The notes: generated from the letters alone by a model not told the origin. DNA of 18,850 nt from Malikia sp041190985 (GCA_041190985.1 JBEEPT010000059.1:1-18850); one strand, 5' to 3'; shown: positions 1 to 9,523, numbered from the stretch's first letter. Translations and numbers: made by a program.

Positions 1-203
1 ACGCCGATGGTCGAGGTGGTCGTGATGGTGCCTTGGCTGGGCGTGAAGGCCGGGAAGCTCAGGGCGCCGTTGGTGGTCACGTCGCACCTGGAGCTGACGG
101 AACCCGAGACGGCGACCGTGCTGGTGGCGGTGGCAGCAGAAGCAGCACTGGCGATGGCGAACAAGGCGGCCGCAGCAGCGGCCTTGACGAGTTGGACTTT
201 CAT
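1..203 (-). CDS. Spore coat U (SCPU)/Csu-type secreted pilin, N-terminal part
   Basis: The frame is open from an ATG at 203 to the window edge, about 67 residues. It starts with a typical Sec signal peptide (MKVQLVKAA, then an alanine-rich core ending ASAA), followed by a Thr/Ser-rich start of a beta-strand domain with one Cys (SSRCDVTTNG) and the FPAFTPSQG stretch. This pattern of signal peptide, V-x-V-S-G-x-V, single Cys and a short F-x-P loop is that of SCPU/Csu-family pilin subunits, which are exported and assembled by a chaperone-usher pathway into thin surface fibres. A good ribosome-binding site (GGAGGG) lies about 8 bases before the ATG. The rest of the gene, and any chaperone/usher genes, lie outside the window. 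The family call rests on the N-terminus only. The leader upstream is unusually structured and is listed separately. Confidence 0.7.
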   Translation of the reverse strand, partial: MKVQLVKAAAAAALFAIASAASAATATSTVAVSGSVSSRCDVTTNGALSFPAFTPSQGTITTTSTIG

Positions 204-262
204 GAATGCACTCCCTCCAATTGATATTGATACCCGGTGCACTGTCATGAAGCCAAAGCCGC

Positions 263-348
263 AGTCAGGCGCCGGGAAGGTTGTGCAACCCGGCTGACTC
301 CTAGCGGAGTCCCGTGGCTTTCCGGCCCTGCATCACTACAGATGTGGC
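263..348 (-). promoter_or_regulatory. Structured leader of the pilin gene, c-di-GMP-I (GEMM)-like riboswitch candidate
   Basis: Read on the - strand, this leader contains GGGCCGGAAAGCCACGGG, then a perfect 6-bp hairpin (GACTCC/GGAGTC, 296-301 with 306-311, loop TAGC), then AGCCGGGTTGC. The order AAAGCCACGGG - short hairpin - AGCCGGGTTGC is the 3' half of the c-di-GMP-I (GEMM) consensus. Before it lies a weak hairpin (CATC/GATG, 331-334 with 341-344) where the GEMM P1b stem would be, but without its GAAA tetraloop. The expected 5' strand of P1 (GGCAAACC) is not recognisable. A second local stem (271-276 with 289-294) could compete with P1. A pilin gene is a sensible c-di-GMP target. It is either a divergent riboswitch, a degenerate one, or another structured leader. 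Confidence 0.4.
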
Positions 349-354
349 GAATTC

Positions 355-360
355 AGTATA
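355..360 (-). promoter_or_regulatory. Candidate -10 box for the pilin leader
   Basis: On the - strand TATACT matches the sigma-70 -10 consensus at five of six positions. It would start RNA near 348, exactly at the 5' edge of the structured leader. No good -35 box is visible 16-18 bases upstream, so an activator may be needed or the call may be chance. The surrounding 340-420 is strikingly AT-rich for this genome. Confidence 0.35.
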
Positions 361-472
361 GGTTTTTTCGGGAGGTTTATCCTGATTTTTTATGAGATGA
401 GTGTCTAATTTTTCAATTATTTTGTCCTGGTCATGGTCCATGAGGTGGATGGCAGGGCCATACCATGTTGAT

Positions 473-1408
473 ATGAAAAAGCTCTCTGAATCTGCTGCTG
501 TCCAGCCACTGTCCGACGCCGAGACGCAAGCCGAGCGCTGGGGCCGTCCGGCCGCGGGCTGGCGGCTGGCCTGCTACCGCGTGATCTTCGAGTCGGACAC
601 CCGCGCGGGCCGGCTGTTCGACCAGTTGCTGGTGCTGCTGATCCTGGCCAGCCTGGTGGTGGTGGTGGCCGACAGCGTCGAAGCGCTGCAGGCCCGCTTC
701 GGCCCCTTCTTCGACTGGGCCGAATGGGTCTTCACCGGGCTGTTCACGCTCGAGTACCTGCTGCGGCTGGCCTGCATCAACCGGCCCTGGCGCTACGCGC
801 GCAGCTTCTTCGGCCTGGTCGACCTGCTGGCCCTGCTGCCGACCTACCTGGCGCTGCTGGTGCCCGGCCTGCATGCGCTGATCGACATCCGGGTGCTGCG
901 CCTGCTGCGCGTGTTCCGGATCTTCAAGCTCATGCACTTCGTCGTCGAGTACCAGGCCATGGGCGGCGCCCTGCTGGCGAGCCGGCGCAAGATCCTGGTG
1001 TTCGTGTCGGTGGTGGCGATGATCGTGGTGGTCATGGGCACCCTGATGTACGTCATCGAGGGGCCAGCCAACGGCTACACCAGCATCCTGACCGGGATCT
1101 ACTGGGCCGCGACCACCATGACCACGACGGGCTTTGGCGACATCACGCCCAAGACCGAACTGGGTCGCGCAATCACGACCTTCATGATGCTGCTGGGCTG
1201 GGGCACGCTGGCGGTGCCGACCGGCATCGTGACCGCCGAGATGACGGCGCGCCGCATCGGCACGGCGGCAGACGAGGGCGGCAAGGCCGGTGCCGGCCCG
1301 GACGGCGCAGCCACGTATTCCGCGCCGCCACGCCTGTGTCACAGCTGCGGCGGTGGTGGTCATGTGGCGCAGGCGCGCTTCTGCCTGCATTGCGGCAGCC
1401 GGCTTTGA
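473..1408 (+). CDS. Voltage-gated-type potassium channel (ion transporter) with C-terminal zinc ribbon
   Basis: This 311-residue inner-membrane protein is laid out like a six-transmembrane voltage-gated K+ channel. Hydrophobic segments lie near residues 49-68 (S1), 82-101 (S2), 110-131 (S3), 140-155 (S4), 174-196 (S5) and 232-254 (S6). S4 carries regularly spaced arginines (RVLRLLRVFRIFK). The pore loop holds TMTTTGFGD, a variant of the TVGYGD selectivity filter, so K+ selectivity is likely. After S6, residues 260-285 are a flexible linker and residues 289-307 form a two-knuckle zinc ribbon (CHSC ... CLHC). The ATG at 473 (MKKLSESAAV) was chosen because the frame upstream to 401 is AT-rich, has poor codon use and does not look like coding sequence. 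In-frame ATGs at 440 and 449 remain possible, and no start has a strong Shine-Dalgarno. The next gene follows on the same strand after 111 bases. Confidence 0.9.
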   Translation: MKKLSESAAVQPLSDAETQAERWGRPAAGWRLACYRVIFESDTRAGRLFDQLLVLLILASLVVVVADSVEALQARFGPFFDWAEWVFTGLFTLEYLLRLACINRPWRYARSFFGLVDLLALLPTYLALLVPGLHALIDIRVLRLLRVFRIFKLMHFVVEYQAMGGALLASRRKILVFVSVVAMIVVVMGTLMYVIEGPANGYTSILTGIYWAATTMTTTGFGDITPKTELGRAITTFMMLLGWGTLAVPTGIVTAEMTARRIGTAADEGGKAGAGPDGAATYSAPPRLCHSCGGGGHVAQARFCLHCGSRL

Positions 1409-1519
1409 GCGACGGAGGCGCCTCGACGGCGGGCCGTGCCGGGCATGCCGGCAGGCAATGCCTGCGGCGAAGCGGGGACCGGCGCCGGATCCGGGCGCGC
1501 GCTGTGCGACATTAGCGGC

Positions 1520-2869
1520 ATGGAGAATCCGGGTATTGGGCAGAGACAGGCGCAGCGCCTGCCGGGCAGGGGGCGCCGCCGGCCGGCCTGGAGCTGGCCG
1601 TCCTTGCGCTGGCTGCAGTCGCCGTGGGCCGTGCCGTTCTGCCTCGTGCTGCTCGCGCCCGCATCCGCCGCGGCGCTCTGCCTGAGCGAGCGGCCGCTGG
1701 TGAGCCGGCAGGTCGAGATCGGGCCCGACGACATCGCGCGCGCCAAGCAGGTGCTGCAGGAGCAGGGCTTGTGGCGACCGCCGGGCGTGCCCCTTGCCGC
1801 CGGCAAGGGCCGGCTGGACATCCCGGCGCGGGACCTGGAGCTGTTGCTCAATTACCTGGCGAGCCGCCAGGCACACGGCAGCGTGCGCACGCGCCTGCGG
1901 CCGCAGCGGCTGGACATCGAGGCCAGCTTCGCGCTGCCGGCCAATCCCTTCGGCCGCTACCTGGACCTGCGCGCCACCCTGCGCGAGGCCGACGCGCTGC
2001 CCGAGTTCGAGTCGCTGCGGCTGGCCTGCCTGCCGCTGCCCGGCTGGCTGGTCCGGTGGGCGCTGCCCCTGGCGCTGAAGATCGGCGGCCTGGACGATGA
2101 CTACCGCCTGGCGACCCAGGCGGTGCGCCATGCCGGCATCACGCCGGCCGGGGTGCAGATCGCCTGGGGGCTGGACGCCGGTCTCCTGGCGCAGCTGCGC
2201 GAACTGGCCCTGCCGGTGGCCGAGCGCGCCCGACTGCGCGTCTACCAGGGGCAGCTGGCGCAGCTCAGCCGCGGCCTGGCGCGGTCGCGCAGCGTGTCGC
2301 TGGCCGATCTGCTGCAGCCGATGCTGGAACTGGCGCAGCAGCGTGCCGCCGGCGGGGATCTGGCGGCGGAGCAGCGCGCGCTCGTCGCGGTGCTGGCCTT
2401 CCACGTCACGGGGCGGCGCTGGGCCGAGGTCCTGCCCGAGGCGCGCGGCTGGCCGGTCGCGCGCGCCCATGCCGTGACCCTGCGCGGCCGCACCGACCTG
2501 GCCCAGCATTTCATGGTCTCGGCCGCACTGGCGGCCCATGCCGGCAGCATCGTGGCCGACGCGATCGGCCTGCACAAGGAGGTGGAGGACTCGCGTGGCG
2601 GCAGCGGCTTCAGCTTCGCCGACCTGGCGGCCGACCGCGCCGGCACGGTGTTCGGGCAGCGCGCCGGCGGCGGCCGGGCCATGTTCAGTACGGACCAGGC
2701 TTCCGCGCGGCTGGGCGAGGATGCCATCATGCCCCAGGTGGCCGGCCTGCCCGAGTTCATGCAGGAGGCGGAATTCCGGCGCCGCTTCGGCGGGGTGGGC
2801 GCGCCGGCCTACCGGGACATGGAGGCCGAAATCGAGCGGCGCGTGGCCGCCTGCACGGCGCTGCGCTGA
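1520..2869 (+). CDS. Conserved hypothetical exported protein with YfiM-like C-terminal motif
   Basis: A 449-residue protein I cannot name. The N-terminus is Arg-rich (residues 15-30), followed by one hydrophobic segment (about 35-53, ending ASAAAL), so it is probably exported or anchored in the inner membrane facing the periplasm. Residues 60-300 are a Leu/Arg/Ala-rich region without a recognised domain. From residue 329 the protein carries QHFMVSAALAAHAG, then KEVEDSRGGSGFSF and DLAADRAG. This resembles the QHF-SA-L / KE-x-DSR-x-GSG / DLA-D-AG pattern of the YfiM lipoprotein family (DUF2279), whose function is unknown. The ATG at 1520 has a weak ribosome site; an upstream frame open to 1436 exists. 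The GC-rich third positions and long open frame support a real gene. The role is unknown and I infer none. Confidence 0.75.
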   Translation: MENPGIGQRQAQRLPGRGRRRPAWSWPSLRWLQSPWAVPFCLVLLAPASAAALCLSERPLVSRQVEIGPDDIARAKQVLQEQGLWRPPGVPLAAGKGRLDIPARDLELLLNYLASRQAHGSVRTRLRPQRLDIEASFALPANPFGRYLDLRATLREADALPEFESLRLACLPLPGWLVRWALPLALKIGGLDDDYRLATQAVRHAGITPAGVQIAWGLDAGLLAQLRELALPVAERARLRVYQGQLAQLSRGLARSRSVSLADLLQPMLELAQQRAAGGDLAAEQRALVAVLAFHVTGRRWAEVLPEARGWPVARAHAVTLRGRTDLAQHFMVSAALAAHAGSIVADAIGLHKEVEDSRGGSGFSFADLAADRAGTVFGQRAGGGRAMFSTDQASARLGEDAIMPQVAGLPEFMQEAEFRRRFGGVGAPAYRDMEAEIERRVAACTALR

Positions 2870-3034
2870 AGCCGGTCCCGGACCGCCCGATCCGGCCTGG
2901 GCAGGCCTGCCGCAGCTTGTCGGAGTGCGGCCGCTCGATTACCATCGGTCGCGCCGCCACGGGCGGTCGCTGCCGGGCGGAGCCGCCGCCGGTGGCATTC
3001 CAGCCGGGTGTTCCGGAGTCCTGTGAGGTGGTCC

Positions 3035-3343
3035 ATGCCAGCAGTCGCCAGTTACAGCGTGCTCATCCACGGCGGTCCCGGCGGCCACCAGAACCACCGT
3101 GCGCTGATCCAGCTGCACGACTCGGCGGGCGACACGCTGGCACTGCTGCGCTTCCACGATGCTGACGGGCGCTGCGAGCCCGACTCCGAGACCGGGGGCA
3201 TCATCAGGATGCACCTGCCCGCCATCCTGTTCCAGGGCGTGCTGGACCTGCTGCGCCAGGAAAAACCGGTCGAGATCCACTTCGAGCAGGGACGCGCCTG
3301 TCTCGCCGCCATCGGCGCGCCGGTGGGCGAAGGCGAGCGCTGA
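3035..3343 (+). CDS. Small conserved hypothetical protein
   Basis: A 102-residue soluble protein (MPAVASYSVLIHGG start) without signal peptide or membrane segment. The start at 3035 is supported by GAGG six bases upstream; the frame extends to 3008 but lacks a ribosome site there. It contains HGGPGGHQNH near the N-terminus, a short beta-rich core (IQLHDSAGDTLALLRFHD) and a helix rich in hydrophobic residues (MHLPAILFQGVLDLLRQ). The look is of a compact single-domain cytosolic protein of the type often annotated as hypothetical in Burkholderiales. It stands alone between the exported protein and the cstA-like gene, 165 bases after the former. No function can be assigned. Confidence 0.7.
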   Translation: MPAVASYSVLIHGGPGGHQNHRALIQLHDSAGDTLALLRFHDADGRCEPDSETGGIIRMHLPAILFQGVLDLLRQEKPVEIHFEQGRACLAAIGAPVGEGER

Positions 3344-3405
3344 GCCGGCCTGGCGCCAGGGCGCGCGCGCCTGCGCCTCATTTCGGCCGGGCTGCGGCTG
3401 CGCAT

Positions 3406-3427
3406 TTGTTGACCAATTGGACAACAA
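3406..3427 (+). promoter_or_regulatory. 22-bp dyad, operator candidate for the cstA-like gene
   Basis: The sequence is an inverted repeat centred on CCAATTGG with flanks TTGTTG and CAACAA; only one symmetric pair (A/A at 3412 and 3421) is mismatched. It lies 137 bases before the TTG start of the cstA-like gene. Perfect dyads with a TTGG-type core are typical of dimeric repressors such as the FadR/PdhR-type GntR family, which often respond to organic acids. The specific regulator is inference. It may act with a weak promoter-like TTGAAC at about 3436. Confidence 0.4.
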
Positions 3428-3481
3428 GACCCCATTGAACGCTGGGGAATCTGACCTCGATACACTGCGCCGTTTCGCATT

Positions 3482-3520
3482 GCGGAGTCTGCCTCCGCCT
3501 TGCGGCAGGCTACGCCTGCC
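3482..3520 (+). promoter_or_regulatory. Tandem hairpins in the leader of the cstA-like gene
   Basis: Two perfect stem-loops follow each other: GCGGAG/CTCCGC (3482-3487 with 3493-3498, loop of 5) and GGCAGGC/GCCTGCC (3504-3510 with 3514-3520, loop TAC). They end 43 bases before the TTG start and lack a T-run, so they are not a terminator. They may stabilise the mRNA or take part in leader control. Confidence 0.4.
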
Positions 3521-3563
3521 AAAGAGATCGCACAGTTAGCAAAACCACCATTGGAGACATAGA

Positions 3564-5609
3564 TTGAAGTCGAAATTCCTGTGGCTGCTCGTCGCCCTGA
3601 TCGGGGCGACGGGATTCGCCATGCTCGCCCTGAGTCGCGGCGAGCAAGTCAATGCGGTATGGCTGGTGCTGGCCGCCGTGTCCTGCTACGCCATCGCCTA
3701 CCGCTTCTACAGCAAGTTCATCGCCGAGAAGGTGTTCGAGCTCGATGACCGCCGCCTGACGCCGGCCGAGCGCCTGAACGACGGCCTCGACTACGTGCCG
3801 ACCAACAAGTGGGTGCTGTTCGGCCACCACTTCGCCGCGATCGCCGGCGCCGGCCCGCTGGTCGGCCCGATCCTGGCGGCGCAGATGGGCTTCCTGCCCG
3901 GCACGCTCTGGATCCTGATCGGCGTGATGCTCGCCGGCGCGGTGCAGGACTTCCTGGTGCTGTTCATCTCGACCCGCCGCGACGGCCGCTCGCTCGGCGA
4001 GATGGCCAAGCAGGAGCTCGGCCCGCGCGCCGGTCTGATCGTCATGCTCGGCGCGCTCGGCGTGATGGTCATCATCCTGTCGGCGCTGGCGCTGATCGTG
4101 GTCAAGGCCCTGGCCGAGAGCCCCTGGGGCACCTTCACGATCGCGATGACCATCCCGATCGCGCTGTTCATGGGTGTCTACATGCGCTACATCCGCCCGG
4201 GCCGCATCGCCGAGATCTCGGTCATCGGCTTCGTGCTGATGATGGCGGCGATCGTGTTCGGCGAGGACATCGCCCGCAGCGAGTACTGGGGCCAGCTGTT
4301 CACGCTGACCGGCACCCAGCTGACGCTGGCGCTGGTGGTCTATGGCTTCGTCGCCTCGGTGCTGCCGGTGTGGCTGCTGCTGGCGCCGCGCGACTACCTG
4401 TCGACCTTCCTCAAGCTCGGCGTCATCGTCGGTCTGGCGATCGGCATCGTGATCGCGCTGCCCAACCTGCAGATGCCCGCGGTGTCGCGCTTCATCGATG
4501 GCAGCGGCCCGGTCTTCTCTGGCAGCCTGTTCCCCTTCCTGTTCATCACCATCGCCTGCGGCGCCTGCTCGGGCTTCCACGCCCTGGTGTCGTCCGGCAC
4601 CACGCCCAAGCTGGTCGAGCGCGAAAGCCAGATCCGCCTGATCGGCTACGGCGCCATGCTGGGTGAGTCGCTGGTGGCGATCATGGCGCTGATCTGCGCC
4701 TCCATCCTCGATCCGGGCGTCTACTTCGCCCTGAACTCGCCGGCCGCCGTGATCGGCAAGACGGTCGAGTCCGCCTCGCAGGTGATCAACGGCTGGGGCT
4801 TCGCGATCACGCCCGAGATCCTGACCCAGATGGCCAAGGACGTCGGCGAGCACAGCATCCTGTCGCGCGCCGGCGGCGCCCCGACCTTCGCGGTCGGCAT
4901 GGCGGTGATCGTCACCGACATCTTCAACAGCAAGGCCATGATGGCCTTCTGGTACCACTTCGCGATCCTGTTCGAGGCGCTGTTCATCCTGACCGCCGTC
5001 GACGCCGGCACGCGCGCCTGCCGCTTCATGGTCCAGGACCTCGCGGGCACCTTCATCCCGGGCCTGCACCGCACCAACAGCTTCGCGGGCAACCTGATCG
5101 GCACTTCGGTGGCGGTCGCGGGCTGGGGCTACTTCGTCTACCAGGGCGTGACCGATCCGCTGGGCGGCATCAACACCCTGTGGCCGCTGTTCGGCATCGG
5201 CAACCAGATGCTGGCCTCGATGGCGCTGACCCTCGGCACCGTGGTGCTGTTCAAGATGAAGAAGCAGCGCTACGCCTGGGTCACGCTGCTGCCGACCGCC
5301 TGGCTGTTCATCACCTCGATGAGCGCCGGCTGGCAGAAGATCTTCAGCGACAACCCGAAGGTCGGCTTCCTGGCGCTGGCGCGCAAGTTCGATGCCGCCG
5401 CGCTCGAGGGCAAGGTGCTGGCACCGGCCAAGTCGATCGAGGAAATGAGCCGCGTCGCGCTGAACAACCAGATCGACGCCTGGCTGTGCGGCTTCTTCAT
5501 GCTGGCCGCGATCACGATGGCGATCGCCGCCATCGGCGCCATCCGCAGGTCGCTGGCCAGCCAGCAGCCGAGCGCCGCCGAGGTGCCGGCACAGCTGCGT
5601 ACCGCCTGA
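3564..5609 (+). CDS. cstA: Carbon starvation protein A family transporter (CstA/BtsT-like)
   Basis: A 681-residue polytopic inner-membrane protein. The family signature is clear: YVPTNKWVLFGHHFAAIAGAGPLVGP from about residue 77, then FLPGTLWILIGVMLAGAVQDF, and later ACGACSGFHALVSSGTTPK and FGIGNQMLASMALTLGT. CstA-family proteins take up peptides or, in the BtsT/YjiY branch, pyruvate when carbon is short. Which substrate applies here cannot be read from the sequence. The start is a TTG at 3564 with GGAGAC five bases upstream; no in-frame ATG gives a full N-terminus. The first TM helix (KFLWLLVALIGATGFAMLAL) directly follows the start, as expected. The length is normal for the family. The small YbdD-like gene follows after five bases, the usual pairing. 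Upstream sit an operator-like dyad and two hairpins. Confidence 0.93.
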   Translation: MKSKFLWLLVALIGATGFAMLALSRGEQVNAVWLVLAAVSCYAIAYRFYSKFIAEKVFELDDRRLTPAERLNDGLDYVPTNKWVLFGHHFAAIAGAGPLVGPILAAQMGFLPGTLWILIGVMLAGAVQDFLVLFISTRRDGRSLGEMAKQELGPRAGLIVMLGALGVMVIILSALALIVVKALAESPWGTFTIAMTIPIALFMGVYMRYIRPGRIAEISVIGFVLMMAAIVFGEDIARSEYWGQLFTLTGTQLTLALVVYGFVASVLPVWLLLAPRDYLSTFLKLGVIVGLAIGIVIALPNLQMPAVSRFIDGSGPVFSGSLFPFLFITIACGACSGFHALVSSGTTPKLVERESQIRLIGYGAMLGESLVAIMALICASILDPGVYFALNSPAAVIGKTVESASQVINGWGFAITPEILTQMAKDVGEHSILSRAGGAPTFAVGMAVIVTDIFNSKAMMAFWYHFAILFEALFILTAVDAGTRACRFMVQDLAGTFIPGLHRTNSFAGNLIGTSVAVAGWGYFVYQGVTDPLGGINTLWPLFGIGNQMLASMALTLGTVVLFKMKKQRYAWVTLLPTAWLFITSMSAGWQKIFSDNPKVGFLALARKFDAAALEGKVLAPAKSIEEMSRVALNNQIDAWLCGFFMLAAITMAIAAIGAIRRSLASQQPSAAEVPAQLRTA

Positions 5610-5614
5610 GCACC

Positions 5615-6001
5615 ATGCTGGACCTGTCCTACCTGGTCCGGCGTGGCGCCACGCCGGGGGCGGATGCTCCCGGCGCGCCGGAAGCCGAGCTCGACCAGTC
5701 CTACGCCAGCTACCTGGAGCGCATGCGCGCCCGCGACCCGCAGGCCCAGCCCATGGCGGCGGCCGAGTTCGAGCGCTACAGCCTGGGCTCGAACTGGCTC
5801 GGCGGCATCCGGGACATGGCCAAGAAGGTGGTCCAGACCTGCCGTCTGGTCGTCGGCATCCATGATTACGAGTACTACCTCGACCACATGCGCAGCCGCC
5901 ATCCCGAGGCCAAGCCCTTCAGCCGCGACGAGTTCTACCGTTACTGCCTGGAGGCGCGCTTCCCGAGCGCCGAGCGCAGCGGCACCCGCTGTCCCTGCTG
6001 A
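5615..6001 (+). CDS. YbdD/YjiX-family CstA-associated protein with duplicated motif
   Basis: A 128-residue cytosolic protein encoded five bases after the cstA-like gene and surely cotranscribed. The C-terminal half (about 62-128) matches the YbdD/YjiX (DUF466) family: GI-x-DYEYYLDHMRSRHPEAK followed by DEFYRYCLEARF and a terminal cysteine motif, here RCPC instead of the RCC seen in Escherichia coli YbdD. These proteins always travel with CstA/BtsT transporters and are thought to support them; the mechanism is unknown. The family is usually about 65 residues long. Here the extra N-terminal half contains a second copy of the central motif (residues 30-57 against 85-112, 14 of 28 identical), so the gene appears to have grown by internal duplication. 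ATG at 5615; no strong ribosome site, consistent with translational coupling. Confidence 0.88.
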   Translation: MLDLSYLVRRGATPGADAPGAPEAELDQSYASYLERMRARDPQAQPMAAAEFERYSLGSNWLGGIRDMAKKVVQTCRLVVGIHDYEYYLDHMRSRHPEAKPFSRDEFYRYCLEARFPSAERSGTRCPC

Positions 6002-6044
6002 AGGGGCGCCGCCGCAACTGCCGCCCCAATCGCGCGGGCATGAA

Positions 6045-6067
6045 AAAAGGAGCCATCGGCTCCTTTT
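6045..6067. terminator. Bidirectional Rho-independent terminator
   Basis: AAAAGGAGCC-ATC-GGCTCCTTTT is a perfect 10-bp stem with a three-base loop, with an A-run on one side and a T-run on the other. It therefore works in both directions. It sits between the convergent ends of the ybdD-like gene (stop at 6001) and the malic enzyme gene (stop at 6089). Confidence 0.9.
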
Positions 6068-6088
6068 CTGCTTTGCGGGCCCCGCGAA

Positions 6089-8392
<2,304 letters not shown>

Positions 8393-8417
8393 GTTTTCTA
8401 CTGCTCCTTGTGCGCTC

Positions 8418-8438
8418 CGGGCAAGCCTACCTTGCCCG
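8418..8438 (-). promoter_or_regulatory. Hairpin in the malic enzyme 5' leader
   Basis: CGGGCAAG and CTTGCCCG form a perfect 8-bp stem around a five-base loop, 25 bases before the malic enzyme ATG and just upstream of its ribosome site. A further small dyad (ACAGT-GTA-ACTGT) lies at 8449-8461. No T-run follows the hairpin, so a role in mRNA stability or translation is more likely than termination. The rest of 8393-8590 holds no gene. Confidence 0.4.
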
Positions 8439-8590
8439 AAGCCGACGCACAGTGTAACTGTCGGGTATGGCGGGTTTCGTAATCGATTTGATACAACTAT
8501 GGCATGAAGCCATGCACGGGATGCATCAGGACGGCAGGCCGCGCGCGCCCTTGCCGTCCGGCGCATCGCTGGCGCTGAGCCGCAGGACGC

Positions 8591-9523
8591 TCAGTGCTGG
8601 TGCTGTGCGGGGGCCGCCTGCTCGCCCGGCGCCTGCAGGGCCACCGGCACGCTGACTTCCAGCTGGAATTTCTGCCCCCTGGCGTCTTGCAGGTTCAGCG
8701 TCAGCGGGAGGCTGGCGCCCTGGTTCAGCGGGCCCTTGAGGTCCATCAGCATCACATGGTAACCGCCGGGCTTGAGCTCGACCGCCTTGCCCGCGGGCAG
8801 TTCCAGGGCCGCCACCGGGCTCATCTTCATGACGTTGCCGTCCATCTTCATCTCGTGGATCTCGGCCACGTCGGCCAGCGGCGACTTGACGCCTATCAGC
8901 CGAGCGCCGTCCGCGCTCTGCAGGGTCATGAAGGCGCCGGTCGCCTTCTGGCCGGGCACGGTGGCGCGCGCCCAGGCCTTGCTGACCGCGACGGCCGCTG
9001 TCGGCGCGGCGGGCTTGATCTCGAGCAGGGCGGCGGGCGACTTCAGGCCCTTGGTCGAGCTGCCCGCGGCCGGCAGTTCGGACCAGTCGATCTGGCCCTT
9101 CTCGCAGGTCTGCAGCACCTTGACCCAGGCCGGCCCGGCACGGTCGGGCAGCCGGGTGGTGAAGGCGAACTCGTCGAACTGGCCATCGGGAAGGGCCGAT
9201 TCGCGGCTGGCCGCGCTCCACTGGATCTCGACCACGTCCTCGCTCACGGTCTTGCCGTGGCTGCTGTAGGGCTGGGCCAGCCTGGCCTTGCGCGTCGTGA
9301 CGTTCCAGCCCGGCTTGGGCTGGGGCCGGGCGCCTTCGAAGCCGGCCGGCACGCTCACGCGCAGGCCGGTGGTGGGCGAGCCGTCGCAGCCATGGCCGAC
9401 GCGCAGCACGGCCTTGTAGTGGCTGCCGGCGACGGCGCTGGGCTCGGCCAGCACCACATGGGCCAGGGCGGGGGCGGACAGGCTGGCGCCGAGCAGGGCG
9501 GCGGCAATGAGGGTTCGTTTCAT
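8591..9523 (-). CDS. Periplasmic copper protein: YcnI-like (DUF1775) fused to PCuAC domain
   Basis: A 310-residue exported protein. A signal peptide (MKRTLIAAALLGASLSAPALA) is followed at once by His22, so cleavage would expose an N-terminal histidine, the copper ligand of YcnI/DUF1775 proteins. That domain covers about 22-165 (HVVLAEPSA, GHGCDGSPT, FAFTTRLPD). A second domain (about 175-295) is a PCuAC copper chaperone: its ligand spacing H223-x10-M234-x21-H256-x-M258 fits the family motif exactly. The C-terminus QHQH may add further metal ligands. PCuAC proteins hand Cu(I) to cytochrome oxidase CuA/CuB sites. ATG at 9523 with GAAGGAGA about seven bases upstream. It lies 17 bases downstream of the TonB receptor gene, in one operon. 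Together they suggest copper acquisition and delivery rather than detoxification; this is inference. Confidence 0.92.
   Translation of the reverse strand: MKRTLIAAALLGASLSAPALAHVVLAEPSAVAGSHYKAVLRVGHGCDGSPTTGLRVSVPAGFEGARPQPKPGWNVTTRKARLAQPYSSHGKTVSEDVVEIQWSAASRESALPDGQFDEFAFTTRLPDRAGPAWVKVLQTCEKGQIDWSELPAAGSSTKGLKSPAALLEIKPAAPTAAVAVSKAWARATVPGQKATGAFMTLQSADGARLIGVKSPLADVAEIHEMKMDGNVMKMSPVAALELPAGKAVELKPGGYHVMLMDLKGPLNQGASLPLTLNLQDARGQKFQLEVSVPVALQAPGEQAAPAQHQH

Noticed and set aside
431..2575. A 714-codon open frame on the - strand across the channel and the exported protein
   Set aside because: It spans two genes and their gap, is rich in Arg, Gln, His and Gly with no domain, and mirrors GC-rich third positions of the + strand genes.
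3510..5069. 519-codon - strand frame opposite the cstA-like gene
   Set aside because: Composition is almost entirely Asp, His, Arg, Gln and Ala, the antisense shadow of a hydrophobic protein; the + strand is clearly cstA.
8502..8515. GCATG-AAGC-CATGC hairpin as terminator of the copper operon
   Set aside because: Only five base pairs, no T-run on the - strand, and 76 bases from the stop codon.
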